Positions 8,197 through 16,807 are shown, numbered from the stretch's first letter. The stretch is 64,000 bases of DNA from RZYX01 sp036654375 (GCA_036654375.1 JAVVSD010000001.1:248001-312000); one strand, 5' to 3'. The notes: generated by a model not told the origin, from the letters alone. Translations and numbers: made by a program.

Positions 8197-8570
8197 TATG
8201 ACCACCCCTTGAACAATTCAAGCATGATTTCTTGATGTGTTGCGTATAGAGCGGGTTCACCGCTGTTCTGAAAATCAGTAGTAATTCCGTTATGCGTAAC
8301 AGAAATTTTTGAACCTGGTTTTACTCTGACATCAGGGGAAATAAACAGTTTTATTGACTGAACAATTAGTGCAGAGGATTCCCGCTGAACTGTAGGCGAT
8401 ACCTTTTCAAACGACAATTTACACGGTTGATTTTGTAGAACAATAGAATCAGCAAATCCTGTTGTCTTGTTAGGCTTTAGAGATTTCACCTTCTCTATAA
8501 TGTTGCATCGGTCTGTGTATTGTGATTCTATAGCCGTTCTTGCCATTACCACTTGAGCTTGCGATAACAT
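8196..8570 (-). CDS. Head closure (stopper) protein, YqbH/XkdH-like
   Basis: A 124-residue protein with a beta-rich centre (CKLSFEKVSPTVQRESSAL, SIKLFISPDVRVKPGSKISV). The size, the FISPDV..KPGS segment and the position between connector and gp10-like genes are as in the YqbH/XkdH group. That group probably closes the portal channel after DNA packaging. The start ATG 8570 has GAGGTG nine bases before it, which means a genuine 25-bp overlap with the end of the upstream gene. Similarity to the named group is moderate. Confidence 0.68.
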   Translation of the reverse strand: MLSQAQVVMARTAIESQYTDRCNIIEKVKSLKPNKTTGFADSIVLQNQPCKLSFEKVSPTVQRESSALIVQSIKLFISPDVRVKPGSKISVTHNGITTDFQNSGEPALYATHQEIMLELFKGWS

Positions 8571-9019
8571 ACGAATTCACCTCGCCCTTTCGTTCTAAGA
8601 TAGTAAATCAAAGAGTCTAGGCGCTGTTCCGTTGTTTGTGAGCCTTCTTTGTTCCCAACGGCAAAGGTGATATTTGTGTCACCAGTTTGTATGGATTTAA
8701 TCGCAGTTTCCAAATTGAAATTTGTTAGTAACTTCCCACTTTGTTTTTTAGCCAAAAGGAACTCGCCACAAATCGTATCGACGATGGAAGGCTTCAATTT
8801 TTCGGGAACAGTTAAAACGTTACAACTATTTTTCACTTCATTTTCTACGCTTTGTATAGAAAAAGCTATTGCCCAACCGTCATCAGATAAAAGGGTATAG
8901 CCAAGGGATACTAGCCTTGACAGCACGGTATCTACAAATGTTCTGTCAAAGCTAGTAGATGCACCCAAGATGGTCATGATGTCGGTCAGAACTTTTTCTT
9001 TGATATTTGGTTCTGCCAT
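8546..9019 (-). CDS. Head-tail connector (adaptor) protein
   Basis: A 157-residue, mostly helical protein directly after the capsid gene, starting MAEPNIKEKVLTDIMTILG and containing SIVDTICGEFLLAKKQSGKL. Position and helical content match the adaptor proteins (YqbG/SPP1 gp15 role) that bind below the portal ring. AGAGGGTGATG stands ahead of ATG 9019. I recognise it by context more than by a motif. Confidence 0.65.
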   Translation of the reverse strand: MAEPNIKEKVLTDIMTILGASTSFDRTFVDTVLSRLVSLGYTLLSDDGWAIAFSIQSVENEVKNSCNVLTVPEKLKPSIVDTICGEFLLAKKQSGKLLTNFNLETAIKSIQTGDTNITFAVGNKEGSQTTEQRLDSLIYYLRTKGRGEFVCYRKLKW

Positions 9020-9035
9020 TTACATCACCCTCTTA

Positions 9036-10256
9036 TTAGCCTCTTGAAATGATTCTAGCGATTGGGATAGCTTTGTGAGGAATCGCCTTTGCGCCATCAT
9101 TGATAACGTTCCAGTTTGTACCAGTTTCGAGGTCAGCATTGGAGGCTGATGCAATGATAGATGATGGCTTTTCAAAAGAAATACCGTCAACACCACAAAC
9201 AAAGCGATCACGAACATAAAGAGTGTCCTGACCACCATTTGTTTTAGCATCACGTGACATTTCATATGGGACTGAATCGCCAATGTCATCAAGAATAATC
9301 GCATCCTCGCCAAGCACATATGATGTGTATGCTGTTCCGGCTTCAATATAAAGCACAAAATCACCTACAGCAGGGGTGTAACCTGTCGCTGCTGGTGTAA
9401 CACTTTCAAGTTTTATTTCACCTACACCAGGTGTTGCGGTATTTGCTACAACTTTTAATGCACCAGGTGTTGCAGCTGTAGACTTTCCATAACAAGCAGC
9501 AATTGCAGCAGTAGGCATGTTATCATCGATAAGAACCGTCTTACCATTCCAGCTTCCAATTGCTAAATCTCTTGTGACACCCTCTGCATCGGTGTAAGTC
9601 ATATACTTCAACAACTTCAGGTTTTCAAGATTAGTTGACACCTCGCTATGCATGATTACAAGTTTAAAGATGTTTTTATTATCCCCGCAGGCTCTCTGAA
9701 TTGCCTTGTTTAAAGAGTCAGCTTTTACAAGACCCGCATTTTCACCAACTGCTTCATAAGCAATATCAAAAGTATGTTTTTCAACAAACTCTTTCGCTGA
9801 TTTTTCATGAACAAGAGTTCCTGTTGTCTTCATTGCATAGATGCCCTTTAAGATAGCAAGTAGCATTGCTTGCTTAACTTCCATTTTGTAGTCGCCAATC
9901 TGGGAAGCAACATTGTCCATAAAATCGACACCTGCAGTGATGTTCTTGCTGAAACTTTTTTCAGTCCAAGAATCCATTCTGCTTGCAGCAATGAACCCCT
10001 GTTCATATGTAGTTGTGCCCGTAGATGTGATATCAGTTCCGCCATCATTGTTTTGAGATGTGCCACCGCTTATCCTGCCAAAGTATGGGACGCGCGCATA
10101 TAAAGAACCGGTCTGGTTGCTTAATGCAGCAGCAGCCTGTTCATTAGCACCTACGGCACCGCTTTTTGCTAGCTCATTTTTTGTTACGTTTGGAATCTTT
10201 TTAACATAAGATCCGAATGCCTGTGGATTAAAACTCTTAGAATCAAATTTTGCCAT
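9036..10256 (-). CDS. Major capsid protein
   Basis: A 406-residue protein beginning MAKFDSKSFNPQAFGSYVKK. It contains LYARVPYFGRISGG, TYEQGFIAASRMDSWTEKSF and NITAGVDFMDNVASQIGDY, and ends with AIPHKAIPIARIISRG. These match a phage coat protein family common in clostridial phages and encoded right after a GP20-like scaffold, as here. Hundreds of copies should form the head shell with an HK97-type fold. AAAGGTGATTAATA precedes ATG 10256. A surface insertion (about residues 255-310, Ala/Thr/Gly/Pro-rich with ATPG repeats) may be an Ig-like or decoration loop. Confidence 0.9.
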   Translation of the reverse strand: MAKFDSKSFNPQAFGSYVKKIPNVTKNELAKSGAVGANEQAAAALSNQTGSLYARVPYFGRISGGTSQNNDGGTDITSTGTTTYEQGFIAASRMDSWTEKSFSKNITAGVDFMDNVASQIGDYKMEVKQAMLLAILKGIYAMKTTGTLVHEKSAKEFVEKHTFDIAYEAVGENAGLVKADSLNKAIQRACGDNKNIFKLVIMHSEVSTNLENLKLLKYMTYTDAEGVTRDLAIGSWNGKTVLIDDNMPTAAIAACYGKSTAATPGALKVVANTATPGVGEIKLESVTPAATGYTPAVGDFVLYIEAGTAYTSYVLGEDAIILDDIGDSVPYEMSRDAKTNGGQDTLYVRDRFVCGVDGISFEKPSSIIASASNADLETGTNWNVINDGAKAIPHKAIPIARIISRG

Positions 10257-10274
10257 TATTAATCACCTTTTCTT

Positions 10275-10898
10275 TTAATCAATTTTTACATCAGGGTTTT
10301 CAGCCATATAGGCTGCTAATTCCGAATAGGTCATCTTGGAAGTGTCGACTTTTTGATTTCCGTCGTCATCTCCAGGTTCACCTGGTTTTGCACCTTTAAC
10401 CTTTGGTTTTGATGATTCAGAGTCAAATAGGAATTTTGAATCATCCGCTTTGGTAAGAGCTTCAAGTTGCTCCTTACGTTTGCTCTTGTATGCATCAATG
10501 TCCAGTTTGTCATCGATTGCACCAAGAACTCCTAATACTGCCTTAATGTTCTTCGCCTTAGCAGCTGTCAAAAGTTCCGTGTCAGCAGACTCCCTTTGGA
10601 GCTTTCTAATTTCAGTTGCATGGGTTTCGTCTTTTGTCTTATTTTCAGATTGAAGAGTTTCAATCTGCTTTTTTAGACCTTCAACGTCACCAGTAGAATT
10701 CTTCAATGTCTCAAGCTGACCATCCCTATCAGAAACCTGACTCTTGAGCGTTTCGATTTCTGTTTGTGCAGTTGTCAACTTTGCTTGAACAGAATCTAGG
10801 TCGCCTTTGGCTTTTCCGATATCCTGACTGTTCTCATCCAAGATTTTATCAACCTGTTCCTTTGAAAGACCCATGTCCTCTAAAAATTTTCTTACCAT
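10275..10898 (-). CDS. Capsid scaffolding protein (GP20 family)
   Basis: A 207-residue protein rich in Lys, Glu, Asp and Gln with a long predicted coiled coil (about residues 25-110: QAKLTTAQTEIETLKSQVS, VEGLKKQIETLQSENKTKD). AKAKNIKAVLGVLGAIDD and an acidic C-terminus with GEPGDDDGN follow. This is the layout of phage minor structural protein GP20 scaffolds, which direct prohead assembly and then leave. The start ATG 10898 has AAGGATG upstream. The gene is preceded by an unusual structured untranslated region. Confidence 0.9.
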   Translation of the reverse strand: MVRKFLEDMGLSKEQVDKILDENSQDIGKAKGDLDSVQAKLTTAQTEIETLKSQVSDRDGQLETLKNSTGDVEGLKKQIETLQSENKTKDETHATEIRKLQRESADTELLTAAKAKNIKAVLGVLGAIDDKLDIDAYKSKRKEQLEALTKADDSKFLFDSESSKPKVKGAKPGEPGDDDGNQKVDTSKMTYSELAAYMAENPDVKID

Positions 10899-11004
10899 TT
10901 GTTGTTATCATCCTTTCATCTTCGCTTTGTTTTCGGGGGTTGCCTCCCCATGATTTATTGATGTTGTTGTCTTTTCGCGACTTCCAACCAGGTCAATTTT
11001 GTGT

Positions 11005-11040
11005 ATTAAAAAAGAGCTCTCTATACGAAAGCTCTTTAAT
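11005..11040 (-). terminator. Terminator upstream of the scaffold gene
   Basis: AAAGAGCT (11011-11018) pairs with AGCTCTTT (11030-11037) across an 11-nt loop. On the minus strand the hairpin runs directly into TTTTTT. It stands inside the head operon, so a new promoter or antitermination is needed for scaffold and capsid expression. Confidence 0.75.
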
Positions 11041-11066
11041 AACCTTATTTCTATATATCTAAGTAT

Positions 11067-11097
11067 TATAAAAGCCCCCAGCAATATACTGGAGGCT
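11067..11097 (-). terminator. Second, upstream terminator-like hairpin
   Basis: AGCCCCCAG (11073-11081) and CTGGAGGCT (11089-11097) pair with one internal mismatch around a 7-nt loop and are followed on the minus strand by TTTTATAATA. It is weaker than the hairpin 35 bp downstream; together they form a tandem pair. Confidence 0.6.
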
Positions 11098-11139
11098 ATT
11101 GGGTCGTACTCCCGGATTACTCCACCAAGCACGACGCGA

Positions 11140-11358
11140 TCAGTCTATGATTTTTAATGTCTCTATTTCATCCTCGGTTATTTCGTATAGGCCGTTATAT
11201 CCTTCGACTTGTACACTTATAGCAGCAACCTCTGGCTCATTATCAAGTGGCTGAGTGAAAGCAGTGCACTTTCCAATGCAAGGCTTATATCCGCCCACTA
11301 CATTAATTTCTACATTATGCCCCTCAGCTGATGACATTTGTTTTTGTAATTCAGTCAC
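11140..11358 (-). CDS. Small phage protein after the MuF-toxin gene
   Basis: A 72-residue protein from GTG 11358 (GGAG eight bases upstream, just after the stop of the MuF gene). It reads NVEINVVGGYKPCIGKCTAF, then NEPEVAAISVQVEGYNGLYE and ends EDEIETLKIID. The beta-strand pattern and the acidic ending look like the small Sm-like or SH3-like proteins often coded between MuF and scaffold genes in Firmicutes phages. Its function is unknown. Because it directly follows a predicted toxin module it sits where an immunity protein would be, but the same gene type appears, to my knowledge, in phages without toxin, so that remains a guess. Confidence 0.65.
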   Translation of the reverse strand: MTELQKQMSSAEGHNVEINVVGGYKPCIGKCTAFTQPLDNEPEVAAISVQVEGYNGLYEITEDEIETLKIID

Positions 11359-11363
11359 TGATA

Positions 11364-12938
11364 TCACTCCTTTGTTGGTACTATGTGTACCCCTTTTTTA
11401 GAATAGTGTATGTTAAATGCTTTTGTGGGTGTTTCTGTTCCGTCCACCATAGAAACATTATAACCTATTATTCTATCTGAGTAAATAGTTTCTTTATTCA
11501 CCCACATTCCTTTTGCTGACCTTTTGAGCTTGCCTGTTCCCGCATATCTATTTACTAACTGCTGTGCTTCTTCAATAGACATGGTTATGTAACTTCGCCC
11601 TTTAATATAGTTGTTGTGCCCTATAATATGCTTGCCCTGGTCGCCTTCCCAGATTGTCTTGTTCTGAGTATCCGATTGTATTCTAAGCTGAATACCCTTG
11701 TCTGCATATTTAAGCTTTAGCTGTGCCCACTGTTGCGGGCTATTATATTTAACATCTTGAAAAGATTTAAAGGATTTTGGTGCTTGTGAACCCAAGCGAG
11801 CAACATATTTTTTGTGCTGAATTTTATCGCGTCCTAGGTTTTTATCCATGAGTTGTTTAACACCATAAGACCCGTCACCGTGTTCTGCTTCATACTCTTG
11901 CACGAACTTCTTTTTCCAATCCTTGTACTTCAAGTCATCTGAAACGTAGCAAGTCTTGCCATTTTTATCTCTTGCTGCCCTATCTCCCAAAGAGAAGTCA
12001 TCGTCAAAATAAGGACATGTACAGGAACGACACCAAACGTGAAGAGGTGGGGCTGTAACGCCTGGTTCATAATCCTTCATAGGATAATGGTTTCCGTCCA
12101 TGTCTTGACACACGGTAGATGTCTTGGAATCCAACGTGGCGACAAATTCAAACTGTTCAACTCCTAAATAACTGAATGCATCTTTCTGTGCAGCACTCGA
12201 AAAGAAGGCTTGTTCAGTCATGACCAAACGCCCCGCTTGGTTTTTTGCGTTGCTAAATTTGCCCTTAACGTACTTTGACATGTGATTTATGGCCTCATCA
12301 GGTGCTTTACCTAATACGCAGGTTCTAACCATTTCTTGATGCAGTTCATTGACCATTGAGATCTTAGACTGCCAAACTCTTGAACTGAAATTCTTTCCAT
12401 CTGCTGCCCATGGTTTAGCTATTAATTTATCAAGTCTTGCGTCGTCAATGTTAGCAACGTCCCATCCGATGTTAAACCCCCATTGTATTTCATAACACGA
12501 ATGGTAATATCCTTCTGAGTAGACCCTTCTTGCCATAGCATCCACGTAATCAAGCTCGTTACTGAATGCCTTCTCTAAGGCTTGTTGAGTGTGAACTTTC
12601 ATTGCATCGAGTCTGCTTATGTGAAATTTAGCTGAAGCGTTTTCAAGTTCTTTCGTCCAAATGTCATTGAACTCGTTTTCTTGGCCGTACTTTATGTATT
12701 CCTTAATGTCCCATTTGAATTCATCTAGTTCCCTGGCGGACAGTAGCCTTCTAGCTTCAGCAATACTTACCTCGTTGTTCTTGGCTATTCTTAAATACCA
12801 TGACTCAATCTTGGCTTGTATTTCTCTTTCTGCCCTCTCAAATGCGGGTTCTATCTGTCTAAAAGCGTCCTGCCCGTAAGAATTAGAAGCGTTTTCGAGC
12901 TGAACAAATCTATCTTTCCAATAGGTACTATTCTTCAT
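11364..12938 (-). CDS. MuF minor head protein fused to a C-terminal polymorphic toxin domain (Ntox50-like)
   Basis: A 524-residue fusion. Residues 1 to about 315 are the phage head morphogenesis domain (SPP1 gp7/MuF family), with VMTEQAFFSSAAQKDAF, CQDMDG (277-282) and the conserved APPLHVWCRSCTCPYFDDD. A linker reaches about 405. The last 115 residues (WEGDQGKHIIGHNNY at 430-444, EEAQQLVNRYAGTGK, then IHYSKKGVHIVP at 510-521) match my knowledge of polymorphic toxin type 50, a predicted RNase with conserved lysine and histidines. MuF proteins bind the portal and a few copies enter the capsid. A toxin attached there could be delivered with phage DNA. AAGGTG precedes ATG 12938, which overlaps the portal gene end by 11 bp. 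Confidence 0.85.
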   Translation of the reverse strand: MKNSTYWKDRFVQLENASNSYGQDAFRQIEPAFERAEREIQAKIESWYLRIAKNNEVSIAEARRLLSARELDEFKWDIKEYIKYGQENEFNDIWTKELENASAKFHISRLDAMKVHTQQALEKAFSNELDYVDAMARRVYSEGYYHSCYEIQWGFNIGWDVANIDDARLDKLIAKPWAADGKNFSSRVWQSKISMVNELHQEMVRTCVLGKAPDEAINHMSKYVKGKFSNAKNQAGRLVMTEQAFFSSAAQKDAFSYLGVEQFEFVATLDSKTSTVCQDMDGNHYPMKDYEPGVTAPPLHVWCRSCTCPYFDDDFSLGDRAARDKNGKTCYVSDDLKYKDWKKKFVQEYEAEHGDGSYGVKQLMDKNLGRDKIQHKKYVARLGSQAPKSFKSFQDVKYNSPQQWAQLKLKYADKGIQLRIQSDTQNKTIWEGDQGKHIIGHNNYIKGRSYITMSIEEAQQLVNRYAGTGKLKRSAKGMWVNKETIYSDRIIGYNVSMVDGTETPTKAFNIHYSKKGVHIVPTKE

Positions 12939-14427
12939 TTACACCTTCACCGCCTTTATTGTCATTCGGTGCGGGTGACCCAAAAGCACTACCGTACATA
13001 ACACCTTCGTTTGCTGTCCTTTCCTTTTTTATTCTATCAATCTCTGTTTGCGGATCATCAACCCAAGGATGGTTTGCAATCCGTGTCTCAAGTGAAAGGT
13101 CAACAGATTTATTGCAGCAGTCTATTACCTCGGATTCATTGATTAGCATATCACGGTTAAATGTTATCTCAACCTCTTCGTTCTCAAAATCACCATATCC
13201 CATGTTAGCAAAATGGCAGTTTATAAACCACAGTAGTTCCTCTAGCGCTGCCTGATACTCAGTTTCCATATCGTTTGCGTCAAGGTCAATATCGCTATAC
13301 ATACTTTGAATGTTCATTTGATTTGCATTGCCAGACATCCTGTCGTCTTTTGCATCATATCCCATTGCGTTTTCGATAATTGCTTTCTTAAATATTTCAA
13401 CAATTGACTTATAATTTTCACAATTAACTTCCACTTGAAGTGTCCTTACATCGCCTTCAGCACCGTCAACCGTTTTTACCTTTACCGCACCATAGGATGC
13501 AAGATTCTTTCTGAACTCACCTAGGTTTTGCCCGTCATAATTGACTAGGACTAGAATTGTATTTCTTGCGTCTTCTTCCATATTGTCTTGAAAATTTGAA
13601 AGAATAGTATTTATACCGTCCTGCAGTGATTTAACATTCTGAATTAATGGTGTTTCTTTATCGTTATATTTAAATGGGATCAGTGGAATCTTAGACCAGT
13701 TATAACCAGTTTCGGATTCTCCCTCTGCTATAGTGAAATATGGTCGATGAAATGGTTCACAAGGGTATAGACTCTCATTTCTAAACTCAAAGAAATGTAT
13801 ACCGCTTTCGTCGTAAACTTCAACCTTTTCAATTATTTTCTTGTCTTTGCCCTCATAGGTTGTGACTTCATAAATCCTGATAAAATACCCAAGTTCAGTG
13901 TGTTCGGCATCATTCCAACCTGGGATTATTTCATGGGACTTAAACCGCTTAAACTTCAACTCTCCTGATTCGTTGTAGTACACATACATGTACCCAATTC
14001 CGCAGTTTAGCGAATTCTCCCCGACGTTTTTAATTAGCCTAAGGAATGCCCTATTAAACACTACTTTGAGTAGCTTTGCATAATCCTTGTTGTCGCATTG
14101 AATTGAAAATGGTTTTCCTAATAGGTAGTTATTCTTTTGCTTGACCATTTTTTTATATTGGTTATCTACAATCTTATTATTAGGAAGATTCTTGACTTCT
14201 GTGAGTTCACCGTCTTCACCAATGACAGTTCTTTTTTTGTTTAAAATATCGTGCTTACCGTCAAAGTACCTTTCGCCAGTAATCATCATTGTCCTTTTAG
14301 AGGACAATTTAAAATCCTTAATTTCCTCTTCTATGATTTCAATGTCAGTCATAGCTGTTTTCGAGCCCTTTGAGATTCTGTCGTTTATTCTATCTGTTTC
14401 GGTAACTAAAAAATCAAACATTGCCAT
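12928..14427 (-). CDS. Portal protein (SPP1 gp6 family)
   Basis: A 499-residue protein forming the dodecameric ring through which DNA is packaged and released. Seen: KRTMMITGERYFDGKHDI, NKIVDNQYKKMVKQKNNY and LLGKPFSIQCDN near the N-terminus. GIGYMYVYYNESGELKF and IPFKYNDKETPLIQNVKSLQ follow, all characteristic of the Gp6 portal family, and the C-terminus is acidic. The length is usual. ATG 14427 follows AGGTGGTGA. It lies between the metallopeptidase and the MuF gene as in many clostridial prophages. Confidence 0.92.
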   Translation of the reverse strand: MAMFDFLVTETDRINDRISKGSKTAMTDIEIIEEEIKDFKLSSKRTMMITGERYFDGKHDILNKKRTVIGEDGELTEVKNLPNNKIVDNQYKKMVKQKNNYLLGKPFSIQCDNKDYAKLLKVVFNRAFLRLIKNVGENSLNCGIGYMYVYYNESGELKFKRFKSHEIIPGWNDAEHTELGYFIRIYEVTTYEGKDKKIIEKVEVYDESGIHFFEFRNESLYPCEPFHRPYFTIAEGESETGYNWSKIPLIPFKYNDKETPLIQNVKSLQDGINTILSNFQDNMEEDARNTILVLVNYDGQNLGEFRKNLASYGAVKVKTVDGAEGDVRTLQVEVNCENYKSIVEIFKKAIIENAMGYDAKDDRMSGNANQMNIQSMYSDIDLDANDMETEYQAALEELLWFINCHFANMGYGDFENEEVEITFNRDMLINESEVIDCCNKSVDLSLETRIANHPWVDDPQTEIDRIKKERTANEGVMYGSAFGSPAPNDNKGGEGVNEE

Positions 14428-14434
14428 TCACCAC

Positions 14435-14761
14435 CTATACACAATTCATTTCTATAAATGCGTCGATCAGTTTACTAGATTGAATAGCGAACCAATCAAT
14501 CACCTCTTCGTTACCTGCCCACTCCGAATTATAGCCGAGACCCGATTCAAATAAAAAAGCATGAATAATCTCATGCCTTAGTACCTTGTTCTTAAACTCA
14601 ATTATATTTTCCACATTCATGGGGTGTGATTCTGGCTCTTTTACCACAATCTTTTTAGAATACAGTTCCGCGTAGCCGTTACAGTCTGAAAGCTTTGGAT
14701 CTTCATACTCTTTTAAAAAACATATCTCATATTCAGTTCCTAAAATGTTTAGCTTCTGCAT
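14435..14761 (-). CDS. Phage zincin-like metallopeptidase
   Basis: A 108-residue protein with a clear zinc motif HEIIH (residues 63-67) in LRHEIIHAFLFESGLG and a downstream NEEVIDWFA that may supply the third ligand. Such small HExxH proteins are often coded between terminase and portal genes in Firmicutes phages. Their substrate is unknown to me; maturation of head proteins or action on a host factor are both possible. It has no signal peptide, so it should be cytoplasmic. Confidence 0.75.
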   Translation of the reverse strand: MQKLNILGTEYEICFLKEYEDPKLSDCNGYAELYSKKIVVKEPESHPMNVENIIEFKNKVLRHEIIHAFLFESGLGYNSEWAGNEEVIDWFAIQSSKLIDAFIEMNCV

Positions 14762-14778
14762 GTCTTCAACTCCTAAAT

Positions 14779-16191
14779 CTAATTAAAACAATCGTCAAAT
14801 GCACTTTCTTTGTTGAACTGTTCAGCAATGCCAGTCGTGCAATCGGGTGCATCATCGTGTGCGTTTTTACCTTCTCTTTGATAGCGTGTCATAGCCTTAT
14901 AATATTTGGGGAACTTGTCCTTCCAGTTAACAGGAAAATAGATGTGATTCATTACCCATGTGCTGTTTGACAGTATTCTTGCTTGTTTATTTTTAGACTG
15001 GTGAAAAGGCTGAACATCGCAGTGGTTAGAATGATATGTTTCTCTCATCTCACGTTCTACATTTCGAGCAAATCCTCTACCACCATTGTTTGATTCAATC
15101 CTTGCCACATTTACCTTGTCATCAACTAGCATCTTCGCTGTTGCGGGTTCAGTGATTTCCATTCCATTTTTTGTGTATAGGACATTTATAATATACGCTT
15201 CGTTCTGATAAACGCCGTAATCGATGCTACATAGATAATCGTCGCCCGTGTCAGCTGTATCGGTATAGTTCCTAATTTCCGTAAACAGAAGGTTACCGTT
15301 GTTGTCATCCATAGGTGGTTTGGTATATGTTTTAAACGATGTGTACAACTTGCCCTTGATATCAATAGGATTCTGTTGATAATTTGCTTCAACAATATCA
15401 ATTCCCATGACTGCCTTTTTGGTTTCAAAGGATTTTCTCGAAAGAATTTCTGGGCACAACATCGAACCATCATCTTGAAGCGCTTTATATGAAACATGTT
15501 TTACCCTTGACCCTCTATCCTTAAACTCTTGCAGGGCCCTGCCTGCTAAGTCGTCAGAGTGCCAACGTGTCATTATAATAACAATTTTACCGCCTTCTTC
15601 AAGACGTGATAGCATGGTGTTGACAAACCACTCCCAGTGCTTTTCTAGCACCCCCGCATTGTTTGCCTCTTCGGCATTTTTGATGATGTCATCAATAATC
15701 AATATTGATGCGCCAAATCCCGTGGCTGTGCCTGAAGGTGAAGTTGCCAGATAGTTATTGTAGCCATTTTCCAATGACCACATATTCATTGCACCATCAC
15801 CCTTTTTAATCGTTATCCCAGGGAAGATATCTGAATAAACTATTTTATTTCTATCGCCTTTTTCCTCAATAATCGTATTGCGTACGTATTTTGAAAAGGT
15901 GGTCGAAAGGGTCTCATTATAAGAGCCAGTCATTATTTTTTGCGTCTGATCATTTCCGAGAACCCACTCAACTAGATTACCGATTGTTCTTGACTTTCCA
16001 TGTCTGGGGGGAAGATTGCCGATGAAAACATCATACTCATCATTTTCAACAAAGCTTTGAAGCTCATTACAAAACTCAATTAAAAAAGTTCTATCTTCCT
16101 TATAGAATTTAGGCGCTTTCAAATTACAGTAAGAAAATAAGTCTTTCCTTGCTAATGCTTTTTTGACTTCATTGTAGTTAATCGCATTCAT
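14779..16191 (-). CDS. Terminase large subunit
   Basis: The DNA-packaging motor and nuclease, about 470 residues. Walker A is NLPPRHGKS (near residues 59-67), Walker B is SILIIDD (near 162-168), with the coupling motif GSYNETLS before it. The C-terminal nuclease shows CSIDYG, RIESNNGGRGFA and HDDAPD as metal ligands. The start is set at ATG 16191 with AAGGAAG ten bases upstream; GTG 16200 is the alternative. The start overlaps the end of the small subunit gene. The headful (pac) packaging type is likely, as in SPP1-like phages, but not proven. Confidence 0.95.
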   Translation of the reverse strand: MNAINYNEVKKALARKDLFSYCNLKAPKFYKEDRTFLIEFCNELQSFVENDEYDVFIGNLPPRHGKSRTIGNLVEWVLGNDQTQKIMTGSYNETLSTTFSKYVRNTIIEEKGDRNKIVYSDIFPGITIKKGDGAMNMWSLENGYNNYLATSPSGTATGFGASILIIDDIIKNAEEANNAGVLEKHWEWFVNTMLSRLEEGGKIVIIMTRWHSDDLAGRALQEFKDRGSRVKHVSYKALQDDGSMLCPEILSRKSFETKKAVMGIDIVEANYQQNPIDIKGKLYTSFKTYTKPPMDDNNGNLLFTEIRNYTDTADTGDDYLCSIDYGVYQNEAYIINVLYTKNGMEITEPATAKMLVDDKVNVARIESNNGGRGFARNVEREMRETYHSNHCDVQPFHQSKNKQARILSNSTWVMNHIYFPVNWKDKFPKYYKAMTRYQREGKNAHDDAPDCTTGIAEQFNKESAFDDCFN

Positions 16192-16786
16192 CAGATCCAC
16201 ACTTCCTTGCTAGTGCTTTCAGCTCCTCAACCGTTAATTCGTTGTAAGGGTTAATTGTTTCAACACATCCGCCCAATTCTACTTTTTCAGTAAATAATCC
16301 AAGATGCTTTCCAAGTTTATCAAGTGCAGACAATTTATCATAAAGTTTAAAAGTGAAAACGCCTTTTGAACTTATTGAAACTTCTTGAATCGCTCTACCG
16401 TCCACACTATCCGAGTCAATAAGCTCAATTACAGGTGCATAATCAATAATTGGTTCATCAGTTTCCTCATCATGACCGACAACAGTTTTTACAGTTTTAT
16501 AAGAGAGGTATTTTTTTATATCTGCTTTACCTATTCTTTTAAGTTCCCTTAAAACCTCTTTAGCGGTGATAATGCATTCGTCCTCAGCTTCTTTTATAAG
16601 TCTATCATGAATCTCATTATACCTTGTGTTTACCTTGTCATTATGAATTAGCTTGCTTGCCATTTCATCAACAGTTTTATTAGAGGCTTTACAGTTAGGA
16701 TAAGCAGTTCTATACGCTTCTCTTTGTGATTTACCCTTTATGAGCTCTTGTATAAATCGCTCTTGTTTATCTGTAATTTTGGACAC
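16178..16786 (-). CDS. Terminase small subunit (Terminase_2 family)
   Basis: A 202-residue protein from GTG 16786 (GAGG ten bases upstream), beginning SKITDKQERFIQELIKG followed by SQREAYRTAYPN. This is the helix-turn-helix N-terminal domain of the Terminase_2/SPP1 gp1 family that binds the packaging site. EIHDRLIKEAEDECIITAK and DKLSALDKLGKHLGLF are also typical. The frame stays open for 56 codons upstream, but that stretch covers hairpins and a terminator and has no ribosome site, so it is excluded. Confidence 0.9.
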   Translation of the reverse strand: MSKITDKQERFIQELIKGKSQREAYRTAYPNCKASNKTVDEMASKLIHNDKVNTRYNEIHDRLIKEAEDECIITAKEVLRELKRIGKADIKKYLSYKTVKTVVGHDEETDEPIIDYAPVIELIDSDSVDGRAIQEVSISSKGVFTFKLYDKLSALDKLGKHLGLFTEKVELGGCVETINPYNELTVEELKALARKCGSDECD

Positions 16787-16807
16787 ATTATCACTTCCTC
16801 TCTCATT

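Larger units (their letters stand above)
10936..11135 (-). ncRNA. Candidate structured leader/untranslated RNA before the scaffold gene
   Basis: Between the small gene ending at 11140 and the scaffold start at 10898 the minus-strand transcript can form four consecutive hairpins. The first is 8 bp (11128-11135 with 11103-11110) and uses a G-U pair, so it is better as minus-strand RNA. The second and third are the terminators listed below. The last (10936-10939 with 10946-10949) is GGGG/CCCC just ahead of the ribosome site. No known RNA family is recognised. It may simply be an attenuation region that separates expression of head genes. Confidence 0.45.

Noticed and set aside
9020..9364. 114-residue frame inside the capsid gene
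   Set aside because: Same-strand shadow of the capsid gene in another frame, rich in Met, His and Leu.
10908..11132. 74-residue minus-strand open frame before the scaffold gene
   Set aside because: It runs through two terminators and other hairpins, has no ribosome site at its GTG, and its sequence is not phage-like.
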